Source: Geobacteraceae bacterium
GTDB lineage: Bacteria > Desulfobacterota > Desulfuromonadia > Geobacterales > Geobacteraceae
DNA length: 64,000 bases
Direction of reading: 5' to 3'
NCBI GenBank assembly: GCA_009773645.1
Contig: WSYB01000010.1
Coordinates: 1 to 64,000, forward strand
In this document: piece by piece, positions 56,596 to 64,000 of the stretch
Layout: every line of letters begins with the position of its first letter
Numbering within the stretch: position 1 is the first letter of the stretch
Position numbers and translations under genes: made by a program
Notes under the pieces: generated by a model
Told to the model about the DNA's origin: nothing
Seen by the model: the letters and a program-made list of their open reading frames with translations, nothing else
The model's database searches: none

Positions 56596-57192
56596 TTATT
56601 TCTCTTCTCTCTGGGCAAGAAATACATCGAAATACAGATGGATGAAGTTCCTTAATGGCTCAGGGGACTTTTTCACCTTGGAGCGAAGCAGTGCTCCCTG
56701 GAATGAAGAAATCAGGTTTTCCGCCAGCATTTCTGCGTTCATGTCTGCGGGAATTGCATTTTCCTTCTGCGCTTGAAGAAGCAACTTAGACACCCCCTTG
56801 GTCCACTCTTGCAGAGACTTCTCAAGGCGTTGCCGGACGTTATCGAATTGATCTGCCATCTCCTGGCCCAGGTTGCCGATCAAGCACCCTTTGGAGCATT
56901 CAGCACCTTCAAATGTATCAATTAAGGTTTCGAAGCTTTTTTTGACGCGCTCCAGAGGTGGTAAAGATTGATCGCTGAAAATGGGGTAAAAGACTTCAAC
57001 CCTGTCTGCGACGAATTTGTCAATTACCGCAAGGGCAAATTCTTCTTTGCTGGAGAAAAAGTTGTAAAATGAGCCCTTTGGAATATTCGCCTGCTTCAGA
57101 ATTGCTTCAACACCGGTAGCATTGAACCCTCTGCTTAACACGAGGTCGAGTCCAACCTGAATGATATCGTCTTTGTTGTGTGTTCGTTTCAT
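56596..57192 (-). CDS. TetR-family repressor, NemR/AcuR-like
   Basis: 198 residues. HTH: DDIIQVGLDLVLSRGFNATGVEAILKQANIPKGSFYNFFSSKEEFA. The ligand domain has ECSKGCLIGNLGQEMAD, a Cys-containing motif shared with NemR/AcuR-type electrophile sensors. It lies upstream of the Fe-S reductase and pump genes on the same strand, and a variant operator TAGACCGGTCAGTCTA lies just before its own start. It probably represses itself, the reductase and the pump until an electrophile reacts with it. Confidence 0.88.
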   Translation of the reverse strand: MKRTHNKDDIIQVGLDLVLSRGFNATGVEAILKQANIPKGSFYNFFSSKEEFALAVIDKFVADRVEVFYPIFSDQSLPPLERVKKSFETLIDTFEGAECSKGCLIGNLGQEMADQFDNVRQRLEKSLQEWTKGVSKLLLQAQKENAIPADMNAEMLAENLISSFQGALLRSKVKKSPEPLRNFIHLYFDVFLAQREEK

Positions 57193-57202
57193 GCTTATAA
57201 CA

Positions 57203-57218
57203 TAGACCGGTCAGTCTA
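57203..57218. promoter_or_regulatory. TetR operator 3 (before the repressor gene)
   Basis: TAGACCGG then TCAGTCTA: the same half-sites TAGAC/GTCTA with four extra bases between them, 10 bp upstream of the repressor start codon. Confidence 0.65.
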
Positions 57219-57438
57219 ATGCGTCAAGCATTTTTTTCGGATCTACTTCGAAACGGGCAAGGAACGACCAACCCCCGGAAACTAAGGTACTCCCCGTATT
57301 TCATCAAAGACGGCCAATTGGCCGCCTTTCCTGTTTACCACCAAGCTACAACTCTTATTTCTCCAATAACTTCCTCGCAAGACCATGCAGTTTCGCGTTT
57401 GCCGATTCACACCCTCATTCTTATTTCCTGCTTTAGTA
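57219..57438. other. Non-coding spacer with CGGCCAATTGGCCG palindrome
   Basis: About 220 bp between the repressor and the activator promoter. The palindrome CGGCCAATTGGCCG (about 57311) inside AAAG/CTTT could be a hairpin; there is no T-tract. Nothing else seen. Confidence 0.4.
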
Positions 57439-57478
57439 TTGCGAAATATCAAGGAAAGTTGGTATTGTGCGAAATATC
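57439..57478 (+). promoter_or_regulatory. Promoter of the sigma54-activator gene with GCGAAATATC repeats
   Basis: TTGCGA (57439-57444), 18-bp spacer, TATTGT (57463-57468). GCGAAATATC occurs at 57441-57450 and 57469-57478, one over the -35 and one after the -10, so autoregulation is likely. It is homologous to 48174-48213. Confidence 0.6.
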
Positions 57479-57507
57479 GTTGATAATGACGGGAGGTCCA
57501 AAAGCAA

Positions 57508-59103
57508 ATGGGGACAAAAACGGAAGGCACGGGAATCGCTAGCGTGGTGAGCGGCAAGGGTATGGCCGGCCGCGACGAATTTATCAGGGAAATAACCCTC
57601 AGAATCTGCGGCAGTCTGGAAATAAAAGAATCGCTGCGCAGTGCCTTCGAGTATCTGAAGGAACAATTCCCCCTCGAAGCCTTGGTCCTCTTCATCATAG
57701 ACGAGCGGCTGGGGGCGATCCGGCGCATTGAACATGCCTCTGAAAATGTCGCTCTTCCTCCCCAGCTCATCCCGCTGCCGGAAGGGATGCTGCGAAAGAT
57801 TGCCGCCCGGAATTTTTCAGAGCCATTTATCGTGGACATTGAAAAGGATGAGATTCTTGGCGCGCTCGCACCAATGCTGAAAATCGAAGGGAACACGCAC
57901 TTGATCGTTCCTTTGCGCATCAGGGGGGAGCTGATTGGGGGGCTGACGCTACAGGCATCGGGAGAGGGACGATACGGCGAAGAACTTCTTGAGCTCGCCG
58001 GCTGCCTTGCGGAGCCGTTTGCGATTGCCCTTGCCAACACCCTCGCTCACGAAGAGGTACTTCGCTACCAGGCCATACTGTTGGACGACAAGCGCTTCCT
58101 GAACCGGGAGTTGCACGGTGACGCCGCGGACGGGATCATCGGCGGCAATACCGGGCTGCGCAATGTGATGGAAATGGTGCGCCAGGTGGCGCCGCTCAAC
58201 AGCACCGTGCTCATCCTCGGCGAGACCGGGACCGGCAAGGAGTTGATCGCCAATGCGATTCACTTTTCTTCGCCGCGCAGGAATGGACCTTTCATTACGG
58301 TGAATTGCGGCGCGTTGCCGGAAAACCTGATCGACAGCGAGCTCTTCGGTCATGAGAGAGGGGCTTTTACCGGGGCGGTGGCCGAGAGCCGGGGGCGCTT
58401 CGAGCGGGCCGACGGCGGGACCATTTTCCTGGATGAAATCGGCGAACTCCCGCCGAACGCACAGGTACGGCTGCTACGGGTGCTGCAAAACCGCGAAGTG
58501 GAGAGAGTGGGCGGGAAGCGCCCGATCCCCGTCGATATACGGGTGATCGCGGCAACGCACCGCAACCTGCAAAGCATGGTGGCGGAAGGTAGCTTCCGCG
58601 AGGACCTCTGGTACCGTTTGAGTGGCTTTCCCATCATGGTGCCGCCGGTGCGGCAGCGGAAGGAGGATGTGCCGGCCCTTACCCGCCACTTCGTAACGGT
58701 CAGGAGCAGGGACCTCGGCATCGGGGTGCCCCCGTCAATCGCGCCGGGGGCACTGCAGCGGCTCATGGAATACGACTGGCCCGGCAACGTTCGGGAGCTG
58801 GAGAACCTGGTCGAGCGTGAGCTCATCCTGCATCGTGGCGGGCCACTGACCTTCAGCACGATTCTGCCGGGCCCGGAACAAAAGAACATGCCGCTCGTCG
58901 CCGGCAACGGCCGCTCGCTTTACCCGCTCAATCTGGACGAGGCAAACGCAGTGCATATCACTGAGGTACTTAAACTGGCCATGGGGAAGATCGATGGTCC
59001 CGGAGGTGCGGCGGAGATGTTGGGGATCAACCCAAGCACGCTACGTTCGCGTCTGGACAAGCTAGGCATCAGCTATCGCCGCCGGGGTCGAGAAAACAAC
59101 TGA
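57508..59103 (+). CDS. Sigma54-dependent transcriptional activator (GAF-AAA-Fis)
   Basis: 531 residues, ATG 57508 behind GGGAGGT. A GAF-like sensor (about 25-190) is followed by the AAA+ domain: Walker A GETGTGKE near residue 237, the sigma54-contact loop GAFTGA near 286, Walker B GGTIFLDEIGELP, and RVIAATHRNL. The C-terminal Fis-type HTH is AEMLGINPSTLRSRLDKLGI. It opens sigma54 promoters when its ligand binds GAF. The duplicated operator region at 48.2 kb next to a sigma54 promoter makes the reductase-pump operon the best candidate target. Confidence 0.93.
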   Translation: MGTKTEGTGIASVVSGKGMAGRDEFIREITLRICGSLEIKESLRSAFEYLKEQFPLEALVLFIIDERLGAIRRIEHASENVALPPQLIPLPEGMLRKIAARNFSEPFIVDIEKDEILGALAPMLKIEGNTHLIVPLRIRGELIGGLTLQASGEGRYGEELLELAGCLAEPFAIALANTLAHEEVLRYQAILLDDKRFLNRELHGDAADGIIGGNTGLRNVMEMVRQVAPLNSTVLILGETGTGKELIANAIHFSSPRRNGPFITVNCGALPENLIDSELFGHERGAFTGAVAESRGRFERADGGTIFLDEIGELPPNAQVRLLRVLQNREVERVGGKRPIPVDIRVIAATHRNLQSMVAEGSFREDLWYRLSGFPIMVPPVRQRKEDVPALTRHFVTVRSRDLGIGVPPSIAPGALQRLMEYDWPGNVRELENLVERELILHRGGPLTFSTILPGPEQKNMPLVAGNGRSLYPLNLDEANAVHITEVLKLAMGKIDGPGGAAEMLGINPSTLRSRLDKLGISYRRRGRENN

Positions 59104-59184
59104 TAAGAAACGACTCACATAATCCCTTGCCAAATCAAGAAGTTCAAGGTTCGAGTCCGTGATGGTCGCTGCCTCATTCTCAGG

Positions 59185-59295
59185 TTAAGATGGCCATTCG
59201 CGTCCAGTTCCGTAGGCTGCCATGAATACTTCAATAGTGCGAACTGTTCCCTTTTTGATATCCGTCTGAGTGACTTCGCCAGGCAACTGGTGCAT
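59185..59295 (-). pseudogene. Gene fragment beside the IS3 element
   Basis: 36-residue frame beginning MHQLPGEVTQTDIKKGTVRT and ending FMAAYGTGREWPS. It has coding character and stops normally, and the IS inverted repeat lies 9 bp before its ATG, so the N-terminal part was probably cut off by the insertion. Family not recognised. Confidence 0.4.
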
Positions 59296-59356
59296 GAGGT
59301 ATCCTGATGACAACGGACACTCCCACTTGGTATAAACTACCGAGAGGGAGGAAAAC

Positions 59357-59665
59357 ATGAAAAAACAGCAGCGCTACACGCCAGAGTTTCGTGCCGAGGC
59401 GGTCAAGTTGGTCTCTGAGCAGGGATTATCTCAAGAGACAGCAGCAAAACGGCTGGCGATCCCCAAAGGGACGTTGGCAAACTGGGTAGCGGCCTCCAAG
59501 GCCTCTACTCGTTCATCTGCACCTGGAGCGCGTTCAGCCGCGGAACTGGAGGCGGAGAACGCCCGGTTGCGTAAGGAACTGGCTGAGGCCCGCATGGAGC
59601 GTGACATCTTAAAAAAGGCGACGGCGTACTTTGCCAGGGAGTCGCTGCCCGGTACGCGTTCATGA
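59357..59665 (+). CDS. IS3-family transposase OrfA
   Basis: 102 residues. Helix-turn-helix RYTPEFRAEAVKLVSEQGLS and QETAAKRLAIPKGTLANWV, then a leucine-zipper-like helix LEAENARLRKELAEARMERDILKKATAYFA. ATG 59357 behind GAGGGAGG. A slippery AAAAAAG at 59611-59617 lies upstream of its stop. Confidence 0.93.
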   Translation: MKKQQRYTPEFRAEAVKLVSEQGLSQETAAKRLAIPKGTLANWVAASKASTRSSAPGARSAAELEAENARLRKELAEARMERDILKKATAYFARESLPGTRS

Positions 59666-60522
59666 AGCAGTGGCGACTCTATTTTCCTGTCAAAACAATG
59701 AGTCGGCTGTTCAGCGTATCGCGTAGCGGCTTTTATACCTGGCTGAGGCAAAAGCCCTCGCGCCGAGCCCAGGAGGATGAACGCCTCAAGGTGGCGATTA
59801 AAGCTGCCCACAAACGTACACGCGAGAGTTGCAGTGCGCGGCGGTTGCAGCCGGAGCTGGCCGCTGATGGCTTTGTCGCCGGGCGTGATCGCATTGCCCG
59901 TTTGCGCCGGGAACTGGGGCTGCGCTGTCGGCAGAAGCGCAAGTTCAAGGCGACCACGAACTCGAAACACAGCTTGCCAGTGGCGGAAAACCTGTTGAAT
60001 CAGACATTTACTCCTAGCGCACCCAACCAGGTCTGGGTCACCGACATTACCTACATCCCCACCGGCGAGGGATGGCTTTACCTTGCGGGTGTAAAAGACG
60101 TTTGCACCTGCGAGCTCGTTGGCTACGCGATGGCCGAGCGTATGACCCAGGATCTGATCGGCCGGGCGTTGTTCCGAGCGGTACAACAGAAACGACCGGC
60201 GGCTGGGTTGATCCACCATTCGGATCGTGGCAGCCAGTATTGCTCCCATGACTACCGTAAACTTCTCCACCAGTTTGGAATGCAGTCGTCGATGTCACGC
60301 AAGGGAAACTGCTATGACAACGCCCCGATGGAGAGCTTCTGGGGAAGCCTCAAGAATGAACTTGTACATCATTGCCGCTATGAGACCAGGGCAGAGGCTG
60401 AAGCCTCCATCCGAGAGTACATCGAGATATTCTACAACCGCCAACGGCGCCATTCGCGCCTCGGCTACATTGCGCCGGCCGTGTTTGCACAAAACTTCAG
60501 CACACAGTCGGCTGCCGCTTGA
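59662..60522 (+). CDS. IS3-family transposase OrfB (DDE integrase)
   Basis: 286 residues. rve integrase core with D in WVTDITYIP, D in HHSDRGSQY and E in NAPMESFWGSLKNE. It overlaps orfA by 4 bp in the -1 frame, and that frame is open back to the A6G run, so a -1 frameshift can make the OrfAB fusion transposase as in other IS3 elements. Confidence 0.95.
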   Translation: MKQWRLYFPVKTMSRLFSVSRSGFYTWLRQKPSRRAQEDERLKVAIKAAHKRTRESCSARRLQPELAADGFVAGRDRIARLRRELGLRCRQKRKFKATTNSKHSLPVAENLLNQTFTPSAPNQVWVTDITYIPTGEGWLYLAGVKDVCTCELVGYAMAERMTQDLIGRALFRAVQQKRPAAGLIHHSDRGSQYCSHDYRKLLHQFGMQSSMSRKGNCYDNAPMESFWGSLKNELVHHCRYETRAEAEASIREYIEIFYNRQRRHSRLGYIAPAVFAQNFSTQSAAA

Positions 60523-60552
60523 GTGGTGAGTGTCCGTTGTTGACAGGACACC

Positions 60553-60903
60553 TCAACTCCTCTTGGACGGTTTTTTTTCGCCGATCAAGGGAGCCAGGTA
60601 TTCAAGGCGCTTTTCGAGCTTCAGGCAATTGCTTCGGTATGCTTCGCGCTGCTCGATTTTTTTCTGCAGCTCCGGAACTTCTTTTTCAGGGATGTGCCTG
60701 GATAAGACCTTCTCCCCCTCTCGCCATTGCAGATGGTGATATTCATAGACGCGTTCCTTCGCTTTCACCTTCTTGACGACTAATCGCCCCCGGGGGTAAC
60801 TGTCCATAGACTGTTTCACCTGCTCCATGAGTTCCAGGCAGCGATTGAACTCGTCCCGGAGCATCCCCTTTATTCCTTCGTCTTCTGCTTTGATCTTTCG
60901 CAT
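60553..60903 (-). CDS. DUF6788-like coiled-coil protein
   Basis: 116 residues from ATG 60903. Charged and helical: IKAEDEGIKGMLRDEFNRCL, LMEQVKQSMDSYPRGRLVVKK, YHHLQWREGEKVLSRHIPEKEV. The pattern (PxG.L..K.....YYY......GKR..K.YIPK..) recalls DUF6788 proteins, which often lie beside transposase or integrase genes. Three AAATGTAGGATAA boxes lie upstream. Ends 8 bp after the IS boundary, so it may have lost its last codons to the insertion. Confidence 0.6.
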   Translation of the reverse strand: MRKIKAEDEGIKGMLRDEFNRCLELMEQVKQSMDSYPRGRLVVKKVKAKERVYEYHHLQWREGEKVLSRHIPEKEVPELQKKIEQREAYRSNCLKLEKRLEYLAPLIGEKKPSKRS

Positions 60904-60915
60904 GGTTAGCGTCTC

Positions 60916-61005
60916 TTTTATCCTACACAAGGTCTATGCTCAGCATAAATGTAGGATAAATAAGTTATCCTACATTTGTAACAAAAAAATGAAAATGTAG
61001 GATAA
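60916..61005. promoter_or_regulatory. Palindromic TGTAGGATAA operator cluster
   Basis: AAATGTAGGATAA (60947-60959), 5 bp, and the exact complement TTATCCTACATTT (60965-60977). A further copy in the first orientation is at 60993-61005, and a shorter TTTATCCTACA at about 60917. They lie 13-100 bp upstream of the DUF6788-like start, so they are probably its operator. Confidence 0.6.
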
Positions 61006-61076
61006 ATAAAAAACATTCTGCTGTTTATGCCCTGGCGTTGTCTCTCTGTACTACTGCAACAGGGAATTTTGAAGAT

Positions 61077-61460
61077 CTATGATTTCTTATCGTCGCCGGC
61101 TTTCTTACCTCGCTTTTTGCCACGGTTACTCGTGCTGGTGGCAGATTGTTTGCCCTTTAACAGTTTCTTCAGATGCTGAGACCACTTGGTGAGCCACTGC
61201 TGCTTTTCCTTGTCGTACTTGTTCCGATTGTAAATTCCGCTAACCCCTTTTTTTCGTGGTTCAGAATTACGTCGATTATTTCGTCGGATGCCCCGATCTT
61301 GGACAGTCTGGTAGCCGCCGTGCGGCGGAGATCATGTGGCGTCCAGCGGGGGAGACCGTAATACGGCCTTTTTACTGTATCCAGGCGCATTGGCAAATAA
61401 AACTGATCGTTTTCCATCAACAGAACGCCTGAATGCGAAAACTTCGGGCGCTACTGGCGG
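61077..61460 (-). pseudogene. Tyrosine recombinase (phage integrase) C-terminal fragment, frameshifted
   Basis: Reads FYLPMRLDTVKRPYYGLPRW then TPHDLRRTAATRLSKIGASDE and VILNHEKKG, the HxxR box region of tyrosine recombinases. At the A6G4 run near 61243 the frame breaks; one base later the other frame continues GVSGIYNRNKYDKEKQQWL (active-Tyr region) to a basic tail and stop at 61077. The 5' part is missing behind stops near 61450. A dead integrase; its partner element is gone. Confidence 0.7.
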
Positions 61461-61477
61461 ATGACGGGAAGAATGGG

Positions 61478-61702
61478 TCATTCGAGTTTCACTGGCATGG
61501 CAGCCGGAGGGATCAGAAGTATGGATATGTTGAATGCGTATAAAATATCTCCTGGTCGATCAGCAGGCCATCTAACCTGAAATTTTTTTATGGCCAGTTT
61601 CCCGAGAAGGGAGTTCCTCTCACCGACTGAAAGTCGTCGCCATAACTCCCCGCTATCCCTCACTGACAGGCAATGCAGATTCAAATGTGAGCTTCCTGAC
61701 AT
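61478..61702 (-). CDS. Unrecognised 74-residue ORF
   Basis: ATG 61702 behind GGAGATAAAG. Begins MSGSSHLNLHCLSVRDSGEL, middle GERNSLLGKLAIKKFQVRWP, ends IPPAAMPVKLE. No domain recognised. It follows the upstream operator region of the TetR gene and reads toward the integrase fragment. May be a small gene of the same lost element. Confidence 0.3.
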   Translation of the reverse strand: MSGSSHLNLHCLSVRDSGELWRRLSVGERNSLLGKLAIKKFQVRWPADRPGDILYAFNISILLIPPAAMPVKLE

Positions 61703-61763
61703 TCCTTTATCTCCAAATCCTCGGCTAAATCTCTGGAGCGGAAATGAAGCCACTATAGATTTA

Positions 61764-61826
61764 TGTGAGCATGATCATTTTTGTCTTGCAAGTTTTTTTT
61801 GGTTAACGTATTGTGAGCATGGTCAT
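61764..61826 (+). promoter_or_regulatory. Promoter with two TetR-type operator copies
   Basis: TTGCAA (61786-61791), 17-bp spacer, TATTGT (61809-61814). TGTGAGCATGATCAT (61764-61778) lies before the -35 and TGTGAGCATGGTCAT (61812-61826) covers the -10/+1 region. The 48-bp spacing and near identity suggest autoregulation of the TetR gene. Confidence 0.6.
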
Positions 61827-61842
61827 AATACAGGAGTGCTTT

Positions 61843-62469
61843 ATGCGTATTACCGAACAAGCCAAACAGGAAAGCCGGGCACGCATTCTGGAAAAGGCTG
61901 CGGAGCTTTTTGCCGGCAAGGGATTTGAGGATACCACAACACGGGATATCGCTTTGGCAGCCGGATTGGCCGCGGGGACGATGTTTAACTATTTTCCAAG
62001 CAAGGAAACGCTGGGGATGACCATGGTCACCGATGCCCTGAATCAGGGGACAGAGGATTTCCGGCACCGTCGTACCGGCGAAGAGGATCTGACTGAGGAG
62101 CTGTTTCTGTTCATCGCCTCCGGCCTTCGGCGGTTGCACCCCTTGCGCCCGTTTCTGGGCCCGGTCCTTGAGCGCAGCTTAAGCCCTTTCCCTCGGAAAA
62201 CCGTCTGCCAGGAAGGGGAAGCGGCCAGATTGAGACATCTGGACACAGTGCAGGAGATAATAAGCCGACATGGCTTTACGGAGGCCCCTGATTACGTCGC
62301 GATGACTATCTACTGGTCCCTCTATCTCGGCATACTTGCATTCTGGTCCAGCGATGAATCCCGCAATCAGGAAGAGAGTAAGGGCCTTATCGATTATTCC
62401 CTCCGCTTCTTTGTGCAGGTGATTTCAGGCGCTTCGGCGGACACAGGAGAACCTCATGCAAACATATGA
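61843..62469 (+). CDS. TetR-family regulator
   Basis: 208 residues from ATG 61843 behind AGGAGTGC. HTH: ESRARILEKAAELFAGKGFEDTTTRDIALAAGLAAGTMFNYFPSKETLG. It overlaps the next gene by 14 bp, so regulator, UbiB-like kinase and ABC transporter form one operon that it probably represses through the two TGTGAGCATG boxes. Confidence 0.9.
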   Translation: MRITEQAKQESRARILEKAAELFAGKGFEDTTTRDIALAAGLAAGTMFNYFPSKETLGMTMVTDALNQGTEDFRHRRTGEEDLTEELFLFIASGLRRLHPLRPFLGPVLERSLSPFPRKTVCQEGEAARLRHLDTVQEIISRHGFTEAPDYVAMTIYWSLYLGILAFWSSDESRNQEESKGLIDYSLRFFVQVISGASADTGEPHANI

Positions 62470-63898
62470 TAGTAACGGTAACCATTCAGAAACAACGGAT
62501 ATGGAAATGCTGCTTGATGCCTTGCCGAAGGAAAACAGCACTGACCCGACCGGTCAGCGGTTAGCGCGGCTGATTACCCGTATCTCCAATAAGAAGGTAC
62601 CGGTCACTTCCTTTTCCCGAGCATGGATATTGAGTTCTCTCCATGCCAAGGTCACTTTCGGGTATTTCGCCTATTGGCTCCGAAGCCGTTTTGTGGACGC
62701 TGATGAAAAGGAGCGCCTCAGGAATGAAGCCCACCTGGATGCCGCGCTGAGGCTGCTGGGGACGATGGGGTACATGAGAGGTGCCGTCATGAAGGTCGGC
62801 CAGATGCTGGCAACGCTTCCCGAAATCGTACCGGAGCAATTTGCGGAGGTGCTATCCGCACTGCACTTTGAAGCGCCCCCCATGCATTTCGCCATGGTGC
62901 GGGAAGTCATCATCGATGAGTTCGGTCGTGAGCCGGAGGAGGTTTTTGCTTTCTTCGACCGCCGGGCATTTGCCGCAGCCTCCCTCGGGCAGGTGCATCG
63001 CGCCCGGCTCAAAAGCGGCGAGGAGGTGGCGGTAAAGGTGCAGTACCCCGGAATGGCTCGGAGCATCAAGGCGGACCTGCGCAATCTCCGCGTCCTGCTC
63101 CAGCCGATGCGCCTGATGCAGGACTGGGGAAACATGCTCGACAAGCTTGCCGATATAGAGCAAGTGCTCCTGATGGAGACGGATTACCAACAGGAGGCCC
63201 TCTTCGGCAAAGAAGCCCGAGCCCTTTATACAGACGAGGACCGGGTGGTGGTGCCGCGGGTGTACGACGAATACTCTACCAAGCGTGTGCTGACGACGGA
63301 GTACCTGCATGGTTGCCATCTTGATCAGTTCCTTGCCACCAGCCCTAGTCAGGAAGAACGGGATAACTTCACTGCGTTGGTCACGAAGGCCATTTACCGG
63401 ATTTATTACAGGCTCCACTGGTTTCCCGCCGATCCCCACCCCGGCAACTTCATCTTTATGGAAAATGGCCGTCTCGGACTTATCGACTTTGGCTGCTCAC
63501 GGAGAATGACCGATGATGAGTGGCGCCTGATGTGCAACATTGAGCAAGCGGTCTTGAAGCAGGATGAACAGCAAAGCAGGCGGTTCATCGCCAAGGCGTG
63601 CCTTTTCAACAACCCGGAAGAGATAGAGCCGGCCCGGCTGGAAAGCGTAAGGCGGGGGGTGGACTGGCAGATGGAGCCGTGCCTGAAGGAAGGGCTCTTC
63701 GATTTCGGGGACCGGGAATTTTTTCGGCGCGGCGTCGATTGTATCGTTGATATGACCCGGAAACGTTACACACGGGGCTCTCCGTTGTACCTCTGGACCA
63801 ACCGGTTGTCATTAGGGGGAAGGGCGCTGTGTTACCGCTTGAAGGGGCGCTGCGACATGAGAAAGATTCAACAGCAGGAATCTGTCTGGCATCAGTAG
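62456..63898 (+). CDS. ABC1/UbiB-family atypical kinase
   Basis: 480 residues. Features of the family: KxGQ motif VMKVGQMLATLPEIVPEQF, A-rich loop FAAASLGQVHRA, Lys in VAVKVQYPG, ExD region METDYQQEALFGKEA, catalytic HPGNFIF and IDFGCSRRM. No C-terminal membrane helix is obvious. UbiB/COQ8 proteins act on isoprenoid-lipid pathways; here, between a TetR regulator and an ABC transporter, the role is unknown. Confidence 0.9.
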   Translation: MQTYDSNGNHSETTDMEMLLDALPKENSTDPTGQRLARLITRISNKKVPVTSFSRAWILSSLHAKVTFGYFAYWLRSRFVDADEKERLRNEAHLDAALRLLGTMGYMRGAVMKVGQMLATLPEIVPEQFAEVLSALHFEAPPMHFAMVREVIIDEFGREPEEVFAFFDRRAFAAASLGQVHRARLKSGEEVAVKVQYPGMARSIKADLRNLRVLLQPMRLMQDWGNMLDKLADIEQVLLMETDYQQEALFGKEARALYTDEDRVVVPRVYDEYSTKRVLTTEYLHGCHLDQFLATSPSQEERDNFTALVTKAIYRIYYRLHWFPADPHPGNFIFMENGRLGLIDFGCSRRMTDDEWRLMCNIEQAVLKQDEQQSRRFIAKACLFNNPEEIEPARLESVRRGVDWQMEPCLKEGLFDFGDREFFRRGVDCIVDMTRKRYTRGSPLYLWTNRLSLGGRALCYRLKGRCDMRKIQQQESVWHQ

Positions 63899-63950
63899 GG
63901 GGGGCCACCGCTCCTACCAACAATTCCATCCTCAAAGGAGATACGCTCCG

Positions 63951-64000
63951 ATGCTTAACCTCCGCGATGTAACCAAGAGCTTTGATGGGAAGTCCGAAGT
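63951..64000 (+). CDS. ABC transporter ATP-binding protein (partial, cut by window end)
   Basis: ATG 63951 behind AAAGGAGAT. The 16 visible codons read MLNLRDVTKSFDGKSEV, the usual start of an ABC ATPase before its Walker A. Third gene of the TetR-UbiB operon. Nothing more can be said. Confidence 0.7.
   Translation, partial: MLNLRDVTKSFDGKSE

Larger units (their letters stand above)
59305..60545 (+). mobile_element. IS3-family insertion sequence
   Basis: About 1241 bp. Left end TGATGACAACGGACACTCCC and right end (complement) TGTCAACAACGGACACTCAC form imperfect terminal repeats sharing CAACGGACACTC. Two overlapping genes orfA and orfB lie inside. No clear 3-4 bp target duplication was seen, so the outermost bases are uncertain. 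Confidence 0.8.

Noticed and set aside
59104-59184. tRNA-like word GGTTCGAGTCC after the sigma54 activator
   Set aside because: The bases around it do not pair into a T-stem, acceptor or anticodon arm.

Overview
The window looks like chromosome from a Geobacter-type bacterium (Desulfuromonadales/Geobacterales). The reasons are the density of multiheme c-type cytochromes (CxxCH motifs), a menaquinol-type bc complex split into small subunits, a DUF3373-like outer-membrane barrel, many TTG/GTG starts with strong Shine-Dalgarno sites, and several sigma54/FliA-type signals. All calls come from reading the sequence; no database search was run.

Layout. 1-0.8 kb: end of an IS21-like element abutting a 5'-truncated alpha/beta hydrolase. 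1.1-3.2 kb: a 27-heme cytochrome built of nine triheme modules. 3.3-7.8 kb: housekeeping genes leuS, lptE, holA and convergent rpsT. 8.1-24.3 kb: the main respiratory island. Leftward, it holds a six-gene bc complex that matches in order and type my recollection of extM-N-O-P-Q-S/Cbc6 of G. sulfurreducens (two multiheme cytochromes, Rieske protein, cytochrome b6, subunit-IV-like protein, class-I-type cytochrome c). Divergent from it is a heme-bearing triple rhodanese plus a triheme cytochrome. Then come a VapBC module, a Psr/Phs-like molybdoenzyme operon (A-C-B), an octaheme tetrathionate-reductase-like cytochrome, two small periplasmic proteins ending in Ala-Gly-Cys, and a coiled-coil outer-membrane barrel. 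Together they suggest electron flow from menaquinol through the periplasm to a sulfur, selenium or tellurium oxyanion or across the outer membrane. 24.9-34 kb: miaB, bifunctional nuclease, M42 peptidase, guaB, guaA, gph, flgM, CCA-adding enzyme and tRNA-Gly(CCC).

34-63 kb is accessory. It holds a truncated glycogen phosphorylase fused to a YheU-like domain, a PPK2 polyphosphate kinase, a CBS-HEPN-like protein, mlaA with a secreted hydrolase, and an RND pump fused in one reading frame to its TolC-type outer-membrane factor. That pump lies behind a good sigma54 promoter. A second, conventional RND operon lies under a NemR-like TetR repressor with three visible operators, and an intact sigma54 activator follows. 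The activator's promoter region is duplicated near the first pump. The rest is an IS3-family element, integrase and gene fragments, and a TetR-UbiB-ABC transporter operon cut by the window end.

The intergenic DNA is also structured. There are two copies of an 80-bp REP-like element, heptamer-like filler repeats, a 150-bp inverted repeat, a duplicated small-ORF module, and several palindromic operators.
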